From IMG/VR virus record IMGVR_UViG_3300043399_000877, positions 124,001-188,000 of that record: 64,000 bases of DNA, one strand, 5' to 3'. The notes beneath the pieces are model-generated. The model saw only the letters and a list, made by a program, of their open reading frames with translations. It was not told the origin of the DNA and made no database searches. The stretch is from a virus. Every line of letters begins with the position of its first letter. The first letter of the stretch is position 1. The position numbers were made by a program, and so were the translations under genes. Positions 53,701 to 61,200 of this stretch are shown here, piece by piece.

Positions 53701-54077
53701 AATCCCTGTGGACCTTGTGGGCCTTGCAAGCCCTGATACCCTTGCAAACCTTGTGTTCCTTGGGAACCCTGCAGACCCTGTGGGCCTTGAATTCCCTGCA
53801 GACCTTGCTCACCGGTAGCACCTTGTATACCTTGACTTCCCTGAGCACCTTGTAGGCCGCGCTGCCCTTGAATACCCTGAATACCTTGAGGACCCTGGAG
53901 TCCCGGAGTCCAATAGCGTCGTCCGTCAGTATCACCAGTTAGGTAATACCCGTTATCCTCTGGTAAGCCAAGATTTGGTTCAGCCTCACCGGGACGCATG
54001 AACTCATATCGCTTATCACTTATTTCACCAGGCGGTATAGTCTTTACTTTTTTAGATATAGGATATTTGTCACTCAT
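47742..54077 (-). CDS. Giant collagen-like tail fibre with S74 chaperone domain (2111 aa)
   Basis: Attachment part at residues 1-58 (shared with the 223-aa protein), then Gly-X-Y repeats to about 1420 broken by three related non-collagen inserts of about 65 residues (near 165, 550 and 1000; each with a VIDSATGDFWVYNGSSWENVGQI-type turn). The beta-rich C-terminal region holds a GSQNIGQNTRSGS-type segment, and the end is an S74 chaperone with AYSSDERLKTNI and GVIAQEVFKVLPEAV. The repeats use GFTGSQGIQG and GFTGSRG units. It is preceded by a GT2 gene and followed by a hairpin. The late box GATAAATA lies inside an 11-bp hairpin loop just upstream. Confidence 0.92.
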   Translation of the reverse strand: MSDKYPISKKVKTIPPGEISDKRYEFMRPGEAEPNLGLPEDNGYYLTGDTDGRRYWTPGLQGPQGIQGIQGQRGLQGAQGSQGIQGATGEQGLQGIQGPQGLQGSQGTQGLQGYQGLQGPQGPQGLQGIQGIQGPQGIVGQTGFIGSMGYTGSQGTQGLQGTYGPALTIEGSVANVNAVYPTGGPNDPQGLLNYYFPAAVAGNGVIDSATGDFWVYNGSSWENVGQIVGPQGPQGIQGSNGAQGTTGITGFTGSRGVQGANGAQGTTGAQGTVGQQGLQGANGLQGTVGAQGTTGQQGLAGQDGVQGTIGPQGLQGLQGISGSTGFTGSQGVQGLQGAQGIQGPMGFQGVQGLQGIDGFVGSRGYTGSIGPQGIQGIQGVDGIQGIQGVQGISGFVGAQGIQGPQGTKGDRGDLGYVGSVGFTGSQGVQGIRGFTGSVGFTGSQGIQGVRGLTGFTGSQGIQGVQGLTGEIGNTGFVGSRGYTGSQGIQGIQGISGPIGGLGYTGSQGPIGFTGSQGTQGIQGGAGAFGYTGSQGIQGIQGSQGIQGVQGTYGPSLTVIGSVENVNITGNPNNFLNDTFPSRVTGNGVIDQSTGDLWVFDGSIWNNVGQIKGPQGIQGIQGPQGIQGIRGVIGFTGSQGIQGIQGSLGNSGFVGSRGFTGSIGIQGIQGISGLNGTTGFTGSQGIQGIQGRQGVQGSQGETGLTGARGFTGSQGVQGLQGIQGIDGNIGARGFTGSQGVQGLQGIQGIDGTVGARGFTGSQGIQGSTGLQGIQGIDGTVGARGFTGSQGIQGVQGLQGIQGISGTVGGRGFTGSQGIQGSTGLQGIQGISGTVGGRGFTGSQGVQGNQGLQGIQGIDGTVGARGFTGSQGIQGSQGPIGFTGSQGIQGVQGISGQSGGTGFTGSQGAQGIQGIRGTDGVGVVGSRGFTGSQGIQGQQGQNGFTGSQGVQGLQGISGQSGGTGFTGSQGIQGIQGRQGIQGIVGSTGFTGSQGVQGLQGTYGPALLIIGSAADVNAVFPAGGPNQPSLYLNYYFNTISNPAEPGNGVIDDATGNFWVYDGTQWNNVGQIKGPQGIQGIQGIQGIRGAGFTGSQGIQGIQGISGASIRGFTGSQGVQGVQGGQGIQGPDGVGSTGFTGSQGIQGLQGIQGISGTGTRGFTGSQGIQGIQGIQGIRGQDGAGLTGFTGSQGIQGIQGIQGIRGQDGAGLTGFTGSQGIQGIQGRQGIQGIQGSNGFGDTGFTGSSGYTGSQGIQGRQGPQGTQGSNGFGDTGFTGSRGFTGSQGMQGIQGIKGTDGLGDTGFTGSRGFTGSQGIQGFQGNTGFTGSQGIQGSSGVGFTGSRGFTGSQGIQGNQGNTGFTGSQGVQGPSGAGFTGSRGYTGSQGIQGIVGPQGIQGITGVGFTGSRGYTGSQGIQGVRGYTGSGGTAGPSDTILATDETSGGLRFPVFVAATGVDSTALAASTKLGFNTTSGQLRLSSGTNASPSYSFIGDTSTGMYLSGTNQLGITTGGSQAAYFDANGNTNIVGNIGLKDSLPATNYIINASISGSSNTTSLRSLVTSVSTTDGVLSASRIHYGIVNDVTITEGSLLGADGITSYTLSGFSGYNRIFAGNANDVAVAGTTFIGGYNEATNRGTGTIASVIGSQNIGQNTRSGSTTTSLYSTYNKINVDAGSVGTSYINYNWIEVDGGTLSTTFGDYTRLDSDIVAPGNAGEGYLYYGVYEGEWKSRWGIYVSNENSNFFSGGLQVGGTAGFGSSDGLGVGTTPPGANTILAAGVIIGTGQLVVRGGSAASSDGGQLVLGYGNSAADTITGQTNNTWNIDVDPTNTLRVFKVDSAGTLIPMTVATDGTVAFTDQVNMTGNISGVTNTATGVRLNVANSTFTDTTTAAGGTVSQRNHATFRTPTFTSTNTMTITTAANVKIDAAPVAVLPTTITNSWALWIASGRTYLQGSGTAAAPALAVRDVDTGIFSSAVGSFNVTTAGTIAATFGATGNFSAVGEITAYSSDERLKTNITTIDNALDKITSLRGVTFDWDHKKAETLDFVPRKDRDVGVIAQEVFKVLPEAVRNAPFDIDPETGTSKTGEEYLTVQYEKLTALLIEAVKELKAKVDRLEGK
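49815..53900 (-). repeat. Collagen-coding tandem repeat region 2
   Basis: About 4 kb of degenerate Gly-X-Y coding units, less uniform than region 1 and broken by three longer inserts. Near-identical neighbours occur around 51540-51740. Confidence 0.9.
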
Positions 54078-54087
54078 TTTTGTTCCA

Positions 54088-54127
54088 TTATAGCCGATTT
54101 ACTATTATTTATCAATATCGACTATAA
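54088..54127 (-). promoter_or_regulatory. Hairpin-enclosed late promoter of the 2111-aa fibre
   Basis: An 11-bp stem with one G-U pair (54117-54127 with 54088-54098) encloses an 18-nt loop that carries GATAAATA (54106-54113). The far arm ends next to the TGGAACA region before the fibre ATG. Confidence 0.7.
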
Positions 54128-54913
54128 TTAAAACCCCAAGTGTTTACTTCTCACAAAGTTTAAATCCCAGGTAGTATATGAAATAGGAATTGCAGAACCA
54201 GAGAAGGGTTCTGGATTTGGGTTAACTAAACGCCATCCTTCTCCCCATTTTTTAGTAAGATACTCAATATTCATGTTATTTGCTATATCAAGCCTAGGTT
54301 TCAAGTCTGGTTCACTTTTTTCAGTTTGACTTCCATGTTCATAATATTGATTTTTATCTGCAGGACCGTGCAAATAAGATGCATTTGTGCCAATCCATCT
54401 TTTTATAGGACGATAATGAAATCTCATCAAATAATCTGCGTCTTCACAATATGCAGGATATGTATTTTCGTCAAATAATCCAAATTCAGAAACTATAATA
54501 TCACGAATCATAAACAAATCCCAAGCACCTATATTAAAATCTCCGGGATTTGGGTGGATCATTCCAATATAAGGATCTGACTCAGCTATTTCCACCATCT
54601 CTTTTAACAACCCTGGTCCAAATGCGACATCATCATTTACTATGATCCAGTAAGGTGCATTCATATAACATTTGATTATTAAATTCCAGGCGCCAGCACA
54701 TCCTATGTTGGCTGGCATATGGACAACTTTAATTTTATCAATATAGCGATGTGTTATTTTTGTTAAAGCATTTAATTCTTCGTCGATTTCTCCACGACCG
54801 TTGTTGTTTATAATAACAAAGTTTTCTACTGGATAATCAACACTCATAATTAATCTTGTTACCCAGAACGGATTTGACACTATTGCAGCACCAATAACTG
54901 GAATTTTATTCAT
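54128..54913 (-). CDS. GT2-family glycosyltransferase
   Basis: 261 aa. IPVIGAAIVSNPFWVTRLIMSV at the start (cf. IPVI-x-x-xNRP of GT2), NIGCAGAWNLIIKC, the metal site IVNDDVAFG (about residues 93-101), and AYCEDADYLMRFHYR near the acceptor site are typical. Its ATG overlaps the stop of the methyltransferase gene by 1 nt, and it lies 51 nt before the 2111-aa fibre gene. A link to the fibre is inferred from position. Confidence 0.88.
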   Translation of the reverse strand: MNKIPVIGAAIVSNPFWVTRLIMSVDYPVENFVIINNNGRGEIDEELNALTKITHRYIDKIKVVHMPANIGCAGAWNLIIKCYMNAPYWIIVNDDVAFGPGLLKEMVEIAESDPYIGMIHPNPGDFNIGAWDLFMIRDIIVSEFGLFDENTYPAYCEDADYLMRFHYRPIKRWIGTNASYLHGPADKNQYYEHGSQTEKSEPDLKPRLDIANNMNIEYLTKKWGEGWRLVNPNPEPFSGSAIPISYTTWDLNFVRSKHLGF

Positions 54914-56748
54914 CAACGATCTCCGAGCATATAACTTTCAGCTTTTTTAATTTTGTTGTTAACTGTTTTTATTTTTTCTATAACAGATTTTTTTATCAAA
55001 GACGGATTTACGTACCAATCTTCGTATGCGCGATATTCGTCAGGTGCTATATTGTCAACAACCAATTCATATCCCTTGCTTTTTAAGTATTCACGAGATA
55101 GTTCTCTAATTTTACTATTCTTATCCGTGTATGCGTCATGTTCAAAAGTTATAACACCGAACGAATATTCATCAAATGGTATACTTAAAAGAACGTTATA
55201 TGAAACTTCTGGAGGATCACAATCTATTTGTAGGTAATCTATATTTTTCTTGAATTTGTGATTTTTTAGCAGAGTCTTATAATCGACTTCAGTTGCATCT
55301 GCATGTACACAAGGATTTAACCGACTAGTCGAATATGCATTTGCAAAATCTAGATTTAAGTCTATCGATACACCAGTCCATCCAAAACTATTTTCTAGCA
55401 AGTAAGTATTATTACCGTATTGTGGATTTCCAGCACCTATCTCAAGATAAGTTCCAAATTGCTTTCCATCATGGGCAGCTAACACAAACATATCTTGATA
55501 TGACTCAGAATAGTTTTTTTCTATATTTTCTGAATTTTTAAATTTAAAATTTAGTTTTGCATGTTTTTTTGCTGTATAACTTTCAATTTTCTTAGTTACA
55601 AACGCATTTAAATAATTTAAATTATTATAAGTCAACGTAGTAAATTGCTCGTTCATTTCATAGTTAACATAAAGATCTAAAAATATATTTTTAGATTCTT
55701 CTTGAAGTCCGCACCACCAGGCAGTGTGTGCCTTTTGGAACAACAATGCATACTTTCCCGGAAAATCCACAGTTGATCTCAATGGTTCTAGGTTGTCAAA
55801 TTCACAAACATCAACAGCAATTGATGCAGTTGTATAAGAATCAAACCAACGGCCATCGGTGTTGTGCTGGCTTTCATAAAACAAACTCAAGTAAAAATAA
55901 GCTTCGGGCCGTTTCGGAAGTAGTGCAACTGCGTGTTGTAAAAATCCTTTTACAGTAAATTTTCTAGTACCCTGAGATTCAAAACACCTTGCACATTGAA
56001 TAAGGCATTCGTATTGTAGGAGTTTATTTTCAGTTCTTTCAGCTGTTCTAATGTAATATGAAACTGCGCTTGCTGTTTGTCCTATATTATGATAATATCG
56101 CGCAAGCAAGTAATTATTTTCAGGATCATTTGGACTTAAAACATAATTTTTTATAAGATTTTCCACCTTAATTCCAGTTAACCAATTATAAAAACTCTGG
56201 ACAGAAATTAGATTTAACCATTCATTTCTGTTTTTATCAAAGTTTTCGTAAGTTATTTCGAGATCTGTTTTTAAGAGTTCTTGATTTCCACTAGTAATAA
56301 CGCTGCAACCATAATCAGTATCTACTGTAAAAATTTCAAGATCATTTCTTGTTTTTCTAAAATGAACTAATGATTTCCAACAATCACCATTCCAAGTTCC
56401 CCCAGTAAACGGTATTACTTGGTGCTCTTCTTTTGCTGGATTCATGTCATGGCAAATTATAAATCCTCCTGGATTAAGAACTGCCAACGAGTTGTCAATA
56501 TCCTTTATAACTTGATCACTATGGTGAAGCCCATCAACAAATATAACATCAAACGTTTCAGTGTTATTTTTAAAAAAATCATCAGATGTTAATGTATGTG
56601 TAGCTAGTGATAAAGGTTCTGGATCTACGCCAATTTTGTACTCACATTGTATTTGAGAAAAATTCGATCCGTCTGAAACTCCAATTTCTAAATACTTTTT
56701 TGCAGAAATTCTTTTGATAATTTCATTTATAATTTTAGTTCTATTCAT
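54913..56748 (-). CDS. Double methyltransferase with central TPR-like region
   Basis: 611 aa. Residues 1-165: a class I SAM methyltransferase of the Methyltransf_24 type (KKYLEIGVSDGSNF, DVIFVDGLHHSDQVIKDIDN, GGFIICHDMN). Residues of about 190-340: helical repeats like TPR (NYLLARYYHNIGQTASAVSYYIRTAE and following), and an aromatic segment. Residues of about 400-575: an FkbM-type methyltransferase (FGTYLEIGAGNPQYGNNTYLLE, KNIDYLQIDCDPPEVSY). Such enzymes O-methylate sugars. The three-part architecture recalls bacterial glycan modifying proteins. Operon with the GH130-like gene (1-nt overlap) and the GT2 gene. Confidence 0.85.
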   Translation of the reverse strand: MNRTKIINEIIKRISAKKYLEIGVSDGSNFSQIQCEYKIGVDPEPLSLATHTLTSDDFFKNNTETFDVIFVDGLHHSDQVIKDIDNSLAVLNPGGFIICHDMNPAKEEHQVIPFTGGTWNGDCWKSLVHFRKTRNDLEIFTVDTDYGCSVITSGNQELLKTDLEITYENFDKNRNEWLNLISVQSFYNWLTGIKVENLIKNYVLSPNDPENNYLLARYYHNIGQTASAVSYYIRTAERTENKLLQYECLIQCARCFESQGTRKFTVKGFLQHAVALLPKRPEAYFYLSLFYESQHNTDGRWFDSYTTASIAVDVCEFDNLEPLRSTVDFPGKYALLFQKAHTAWWCGLQEESKNIFLDLYVNYEMNEQFTTLTYNNLNYLNAFVTKKIESYTAKKHAKLNFKFKNSENIEKNYSESYQDMFVLAAHDGKQFGTYLEIGAGNPQYGNNTYLLENSFGWTGVSIDLNLDFANAYSTSRLNPCVHADATEVDYKTLLKNHKFKKNIDYLQIDCDPPEVSYNVLLSIPFDEYSFGVITFEHDAYTDKNSKIRELSREYLKSKGYELVVDNIAPDEYRAYEDWYVNPSLIKKSVIEKIKTVNNKIKKAESYMLGDR

Positions 56749-57794
56749 TATACTTTGTGATCCGCTATAAATTCTTCAAGTAAGTTTTTGGGCATACGCA
56801 ACACATATGAAGCGTTGTCTTGAAACCCGAAAGTTATAAGAACATCATTGTTCCAATAGCACATGCCAACAGCAAACTCGACGTGGCCGTTCATTAAAGA
56901 AAAGTCTTTAGTTATATGGACTAAATTCCAGTTTTTGTCCCATACAACAAACCTATGACGATAGACTGCATCTTTTCTACCAACTTCACTGGTAAAAAGA
57001 TCAACTTCGTGAGTTAATGCAAGGTAGTGCTCGCCCCACGAAATGACTTGTGACCCACCGCGCAAGTCTGCACCAAGTGGATAATGTTGTGTTAGGTGTG
57101 TAGTAACTGATGCGGGACTGGTTGTACTTGCTTGCACTACTTCAGTAGGATTGCTCCATTTAACATACGTAAATGGTGTATCTAATACTGGCATCCAATT
57201 TTTTTCACAATAAGAATTTTTGTCTTTGGGTGGTTCTATCCGGTGGCGCCATACTTCACGGACTGCTGATTCGGTAACTTCTAATTTTGAAAGTTCCATT
57301 CTGCCTTGACCGTGCGTAGTAGTATCTCGTCTAACTCCGGTTATATATAATTCACCATTCCAGCGAACTAACCTCGCGTCTTCTAATCCTACAAAATCCC
57401 ATAACGGTTCATAAGTGTCAAATCCACTTGTGTCAATTAAGTTATATCTTTCTATTTCAAGATTGTCGTTTAATTCACAGTACCAGTTAAGTGTACGCAA
57501 ATGCATATCATTTTCTGGATGAAGGTAAGTTAACGGACCCCATTGATGTTGAAATAATTTTTTTTCTGAATGATAAAATGTGTAATTTACGTGACGTATT
57601 ATCACAACAAGCTTTCCATTATCATTTAATATGGAAGGGTTCATCAACCCGGTTCCATTTGTTTTTTCGGCAGGCAATATTAATGGATGTATACTTCCGC
57701 CGTTCTCTAACGAATATTTGCTAAGGCTGAAATCGTTATCAAAATTGTAATGTTGTTCAATTTCAGTTGATGTTTTTTTAGGTCCTAAGTTCAT
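56748..57794 (-). CDS. GH130-like five-bladed propeller protein
   Basis: 348 aa from the ATG at 57794. GLMNPSILNDNGKLVVIIRHVNYT and FVGLEDARLVRWNGELYITG (residues about 135-155) are the signature of GH130-like beta-propellers (mannoside phosphorylases and relatives), followed by a series of blade-like strands (GHVEFAVGMCYWNNDVLITFGFQD). GH130 acts on mannosyl linkages, but activity cannot be inferred from the fold alone; the typical Asp in the first strand is hard to place here. The upstream ATG at 57824 would place the start in the loop of a hairpin; GGGGA precedes 57794. It is the first gene of the methyltransferase/GT block. Confidence 0.75.
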   Translation of the reverse strand: MNLGPKKTSTEIEQHYNFDNDFSLSKYSLENGGSIHPLILPAEKTNGTGLMNPSILNDNGKLVVIIRHVNYTFYHSEKKLFQHQWGPLTYLHPENDMHLRTLNWYCELNDNLEIERYNLIDTSGFDTYEPLWDFVGLEDARLVRWNGELYITGVRRDTTTHGQGRMELSKLEVTESAVREVWRHRIEPPKDKNSYCEKNWMPVLDTPFTYVKWSNPTEVVQASTTSPASVTTHLTQHYPLGADLRGGSQVISWGEHYLALTHEVDLFTSEVGRKDAVYRHRFVVWDKNWNLVHITKDFSLMNGHVEFAVGMCYWNNDVLITFGFQDNASYVLRMPKNLLEEFIADHKV

Positions 57795-57795
57795 G

Positions 57796-57835
57796 AATAA
57801 ATCCCCATTGTAGTTATTATACATGGGGATTTATT
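57796..57835. promoter_or_regulatory. 13-bp perfect inverted repeat before the GH130-like gene
   Basis: AATAAATCCCCAT and its exact complement (57796-57808 and 57823-57835) with a 14-nt spacer. The right arm on the minus strand carries the likely ribosome site GGGGA for the ATG at 57794, so the hairpin would hide it in long transcripts. TATAATAA in the loop is a possible promoter. Confidence 0.7.
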
Positions 57836-57854
57836 ATTGTCAATATTGATTTTA

Positions 57855-58208
57855 TTATTCGTTAGCTGCTTCGTTTAAGCTCATAACAAAATCTACAGAC
57901 TCGTTTGCACTGGCGTATGCATACAACCGGTCACCTTGTTCAAGAACCACTCGTCCTGCTATTGCAGAAAGCACATCTTTTGCAGGAATTTCAATATCAG
58001 GAACAACATAATATTGTGACGGTAGCGGAAGTGTTGGTTTTTCAATTATCACAGTAACACTTACCGTATTACTTGAAAAGTTTGCACAAGTTGCAGAAAG
58101 TATAATTGACGACACCGTTTGTGGTGCAGTGTATATCAACGTTGAACTAGTTGTCAGTTTTTTAGTTATGCTTCTAAATGCGTTTAACGGAATTAAGGGA
58201 GTTACCAT
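57855..58208 (-). CDS. Small beta-rich virion-type protein (117 aa)
   Basis: Not recognised beyond a beta-sandwich pattern: KKLTTSSTLIYTAPQTVSSIILSATCANFSSNTVSVTVII, then IPAKDVLSAIAGRVVLEQGDRLYAYASANESVDFVMSLNEAANE. This shape is common in small decoration or tail proteins of marine phages. It has GGAG before the ATG, is 6 nt from the 1637-aa gene and belongs to its operon. Confidence 0.68.
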   Translation of the reverse strand: MVTPLIPLNAFRSITKKLTTSSTLIYTAPQTVSSIILSATCANFSSNTVSVTVIIEKPTLPLPSQYYVVPDIEIPAKDVLSAIAGRVVLEQGDRLYAYASANESVDFVMSLNEAANE

Positions 58209-58214
58209 TTAATT

Positions 58215-61200
58215 TTATTCTCCAATTGCAAGTATATATGGTGTTAGAGTTGAGTACAACGATTTTCTGAACACCCGACCTTCGATAATACCCTTGGCAC
58301 GGTTTATCTTGAGCTGTGTACCTATCTTAAAGTCACCGCGCTGGTCAGTTGCTGTAAAGTAAACTCTACCACCATTTGCTTCAACTATTTCGTTACCTTC
58401 TACCGGGGTACCACCCAAATATGGTAGAGCTATGTTGATATCAGTACCAGATCCAATCCATTCAAAAGTATGACTACTTGAAGTTATCAAACTAAGTTGG
58501 TGGAACGAGACTGCTATATTCGGATTAATAACACCTTCACGTATTTCTTCTTCTATAGTTATGAGTGCATTGTAACGATTGTCAAGCAATTCCTCAACTA
58601 CATCAAACAAGTCTTCAAGAATGTTTGCCTCTGTTGATGTAGCTGCTGGTAGCGACGTATCTTGAATTTCAACAGTGTTTAATGCGGTTACTGGACTGTT
58701 TACAACGCAAAGTTTTGCAACATCTTTTACATAATTAAATGTGTCTATGCTTGCAGCAATTTCGTTATTTGGGATCTGTTGCACACCACCGTTAAAGTAT
58801 GATCTTATAGCCACGTTTGTTGCAACATTACCTTGATACAGCATGTCGTATGTAATAGCATCTATTACATAACCCATATCTCTTCTGCAAAGGTCTTCAT
58901 TATACAAATAGTTACCGGATATGTATTCTGTAATTGCTGCTTTCGTAGCATCTTTGTTGGTTTGCATAGTTGCAAACAATGTTACTAAACCGCTGCCGAC
59001 CCAATTTGTAGAAGGATTGATTGTTGAAACTGTGGATTGTGTTTCAACAACACTTATAAGGTTGTCCATTAGTCCTTGAACAGTTAATGATGCGTCAAGT
59101 GAACCCGCAAGTCCAGTTACTTGTGCAACAGTTCCTTGTAGTTCTTCTACATCGAGGTTAACTGCAATTTCACTTAAAATAGTTTTCATATACTTGTATG
59201 CGCCCACGGTTGCCATCTTTTCTGCGGCTGCTACTTGTAGCGTTGATTTTGAATAGTACGCATTTGCTGCTATAACTGTTTCAGTGTTACCACCGTAAGT
59301 CAAGTCATAATATAGTGCGTCTATGATTAAATCAACATCTCGTTCACAAGTTGCTTGGTCATAAACCAGGTTTGGATATCCGCGGTTAATGTACTCAACT
59401 ATTTCAGCTTTTATAAATGCCCGGTTTAGATCAATAAGATTTCTAGCATTTTCATATCCGGAATCATATGCAGTAGGATCCGGAATAATATATGATGGTA
59501 TATTATCGACGCCGTCTCTCAGTATTTCTAGAATAATATTCATATTATCAGTTACTGAATCGACTGCTGTTGGATTTCCAGTCACAGTGTCTATTAAGAT
59601 AGATTTCAAATATCCAAAAGACCCTAGTGTTTGAATTTTTTGATTCTGAGTGACAACAGCAGCGCCATTTCTGTAATAGCTTCTAGCAGCAGTTATGCTA
59701 CGGAAGTTAGAACCAAACATCATGTCATACCCAACAGCATCAACTATCAAGCCAACATCACGCTCACAAAGTCCTACATCATATTCAAAAGTTCCCTCGA
59801 TGTGTTCTATAACTGCTGTTTGGATGTCATTTATGTCAGCTCTAACAAGTGCATTTAGGGTTGTTAATGATGTGTCAACCCACGCAGTGCTTGGATTCAC
59901 TTGTGAAGGTTGTGTTTCAGTGTCTATTATACCTATTATGTTGTCAAGTAATCCCTGTGCAGTGGATGACTCGGGATTTCCTGATGTAAGTGCAGCTATT
60001 AGGGATTTTAAGTATGTTAGTGCGGCCACAGTTGGTGCTTTTTCTGGAAGTGATATTTGCAATTGATTACCGGAGTAGTATGCATTACCAGCTATGGTTG
60101 TTTCAAGATTTCCACCATAAGTCAAATCATAATGCATTGCTTCCAAAATATAGCCCAAGTCGCGCTCACAAGTTGCTTGGTTATAAGACAGTGACGGGTA
60201 GTTTGTGTTTATGTAAGCTATTACCTGTGTTATCAAGCTGGCTCTATTTGTAAATATAGTGTTTCTTACTGATTGCAAGTTCGCATTGTAGCCAGTTGGG
60301 TTAGGCGTTACCGATGCTGGTACTGACGGCAGACCGTTTTCAAGAACATCTATAATTATGTTCATGTTGCTCAACACTGACGCCTCTGCCGAACTTACAC
60401 CGGACACAAAACCGTACATAACGTATTTTAAATAATCTAGTGCGCCAACAGTTGCCTTTTTCTGACTTTGGGTAACAACAGCGGCACCGTTTCTGTAATA
60501 ACTTCTAGCAGCAGTTATGCTACGGAAGTTAGAACCAAACATCATGTCGTACAGTATTGCATCGACAATAATACCCACATCTCTTCTGCAAAGTTCTGCA
60601 TTGTAACTTGCAATCAATGGCAGGTTTTCAACTATGTATGCTGTGCCTTCTTCAATTAAGAATTGGCGGTTTGCTTGAATAATGTCGGCTGCCTTTTTGC
60701 GATTAGCATCAACTCCCACTGGGGTAGCAAAGTCGATCGCTGGGATAGCCAGTTCACCGAACGAAAGTATGTTAATAATCAAATCCATATTTTGTCCGAT
60801 ACTGGCAGCCTGTGTGGTGTTCATGTCTACCAAATCTAGCAGTAGATCTTTTAATTTATACAATGCTGATATGGTTTCAACTGACTGATTATTTCTAACG
60901 TTTATAGCACCAGCTCGCAAGTAACTCGCACCTGCAATTATAGATCTGTAATTGGTTCCAAAAGCCATATCATCTATTACAGCTTCTGCAATCAACCCCA
61001 CATCACGTGAGCATTTCGCTTCATTATACTGGAAGAACGGAAATTCTTTTTCTATATGCTTGATTACTTCAGTTCTCATAAACGGGATTTGTGAAAGCAA
61101 GTATTCACGATCTTCTCTTACTTCAATCGGTTCTTCATCAAAAAACTGTGGTACAATTAACTCATTTTTAATGTTTAATTCACCAACTTCTCTTACAGTA

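Noticed and set aside
49845-53900. Several plus-strand open frames with repeated LNALTTGKS-type products
   Set aside because: Same cause: complement of the second collagen repeat field.
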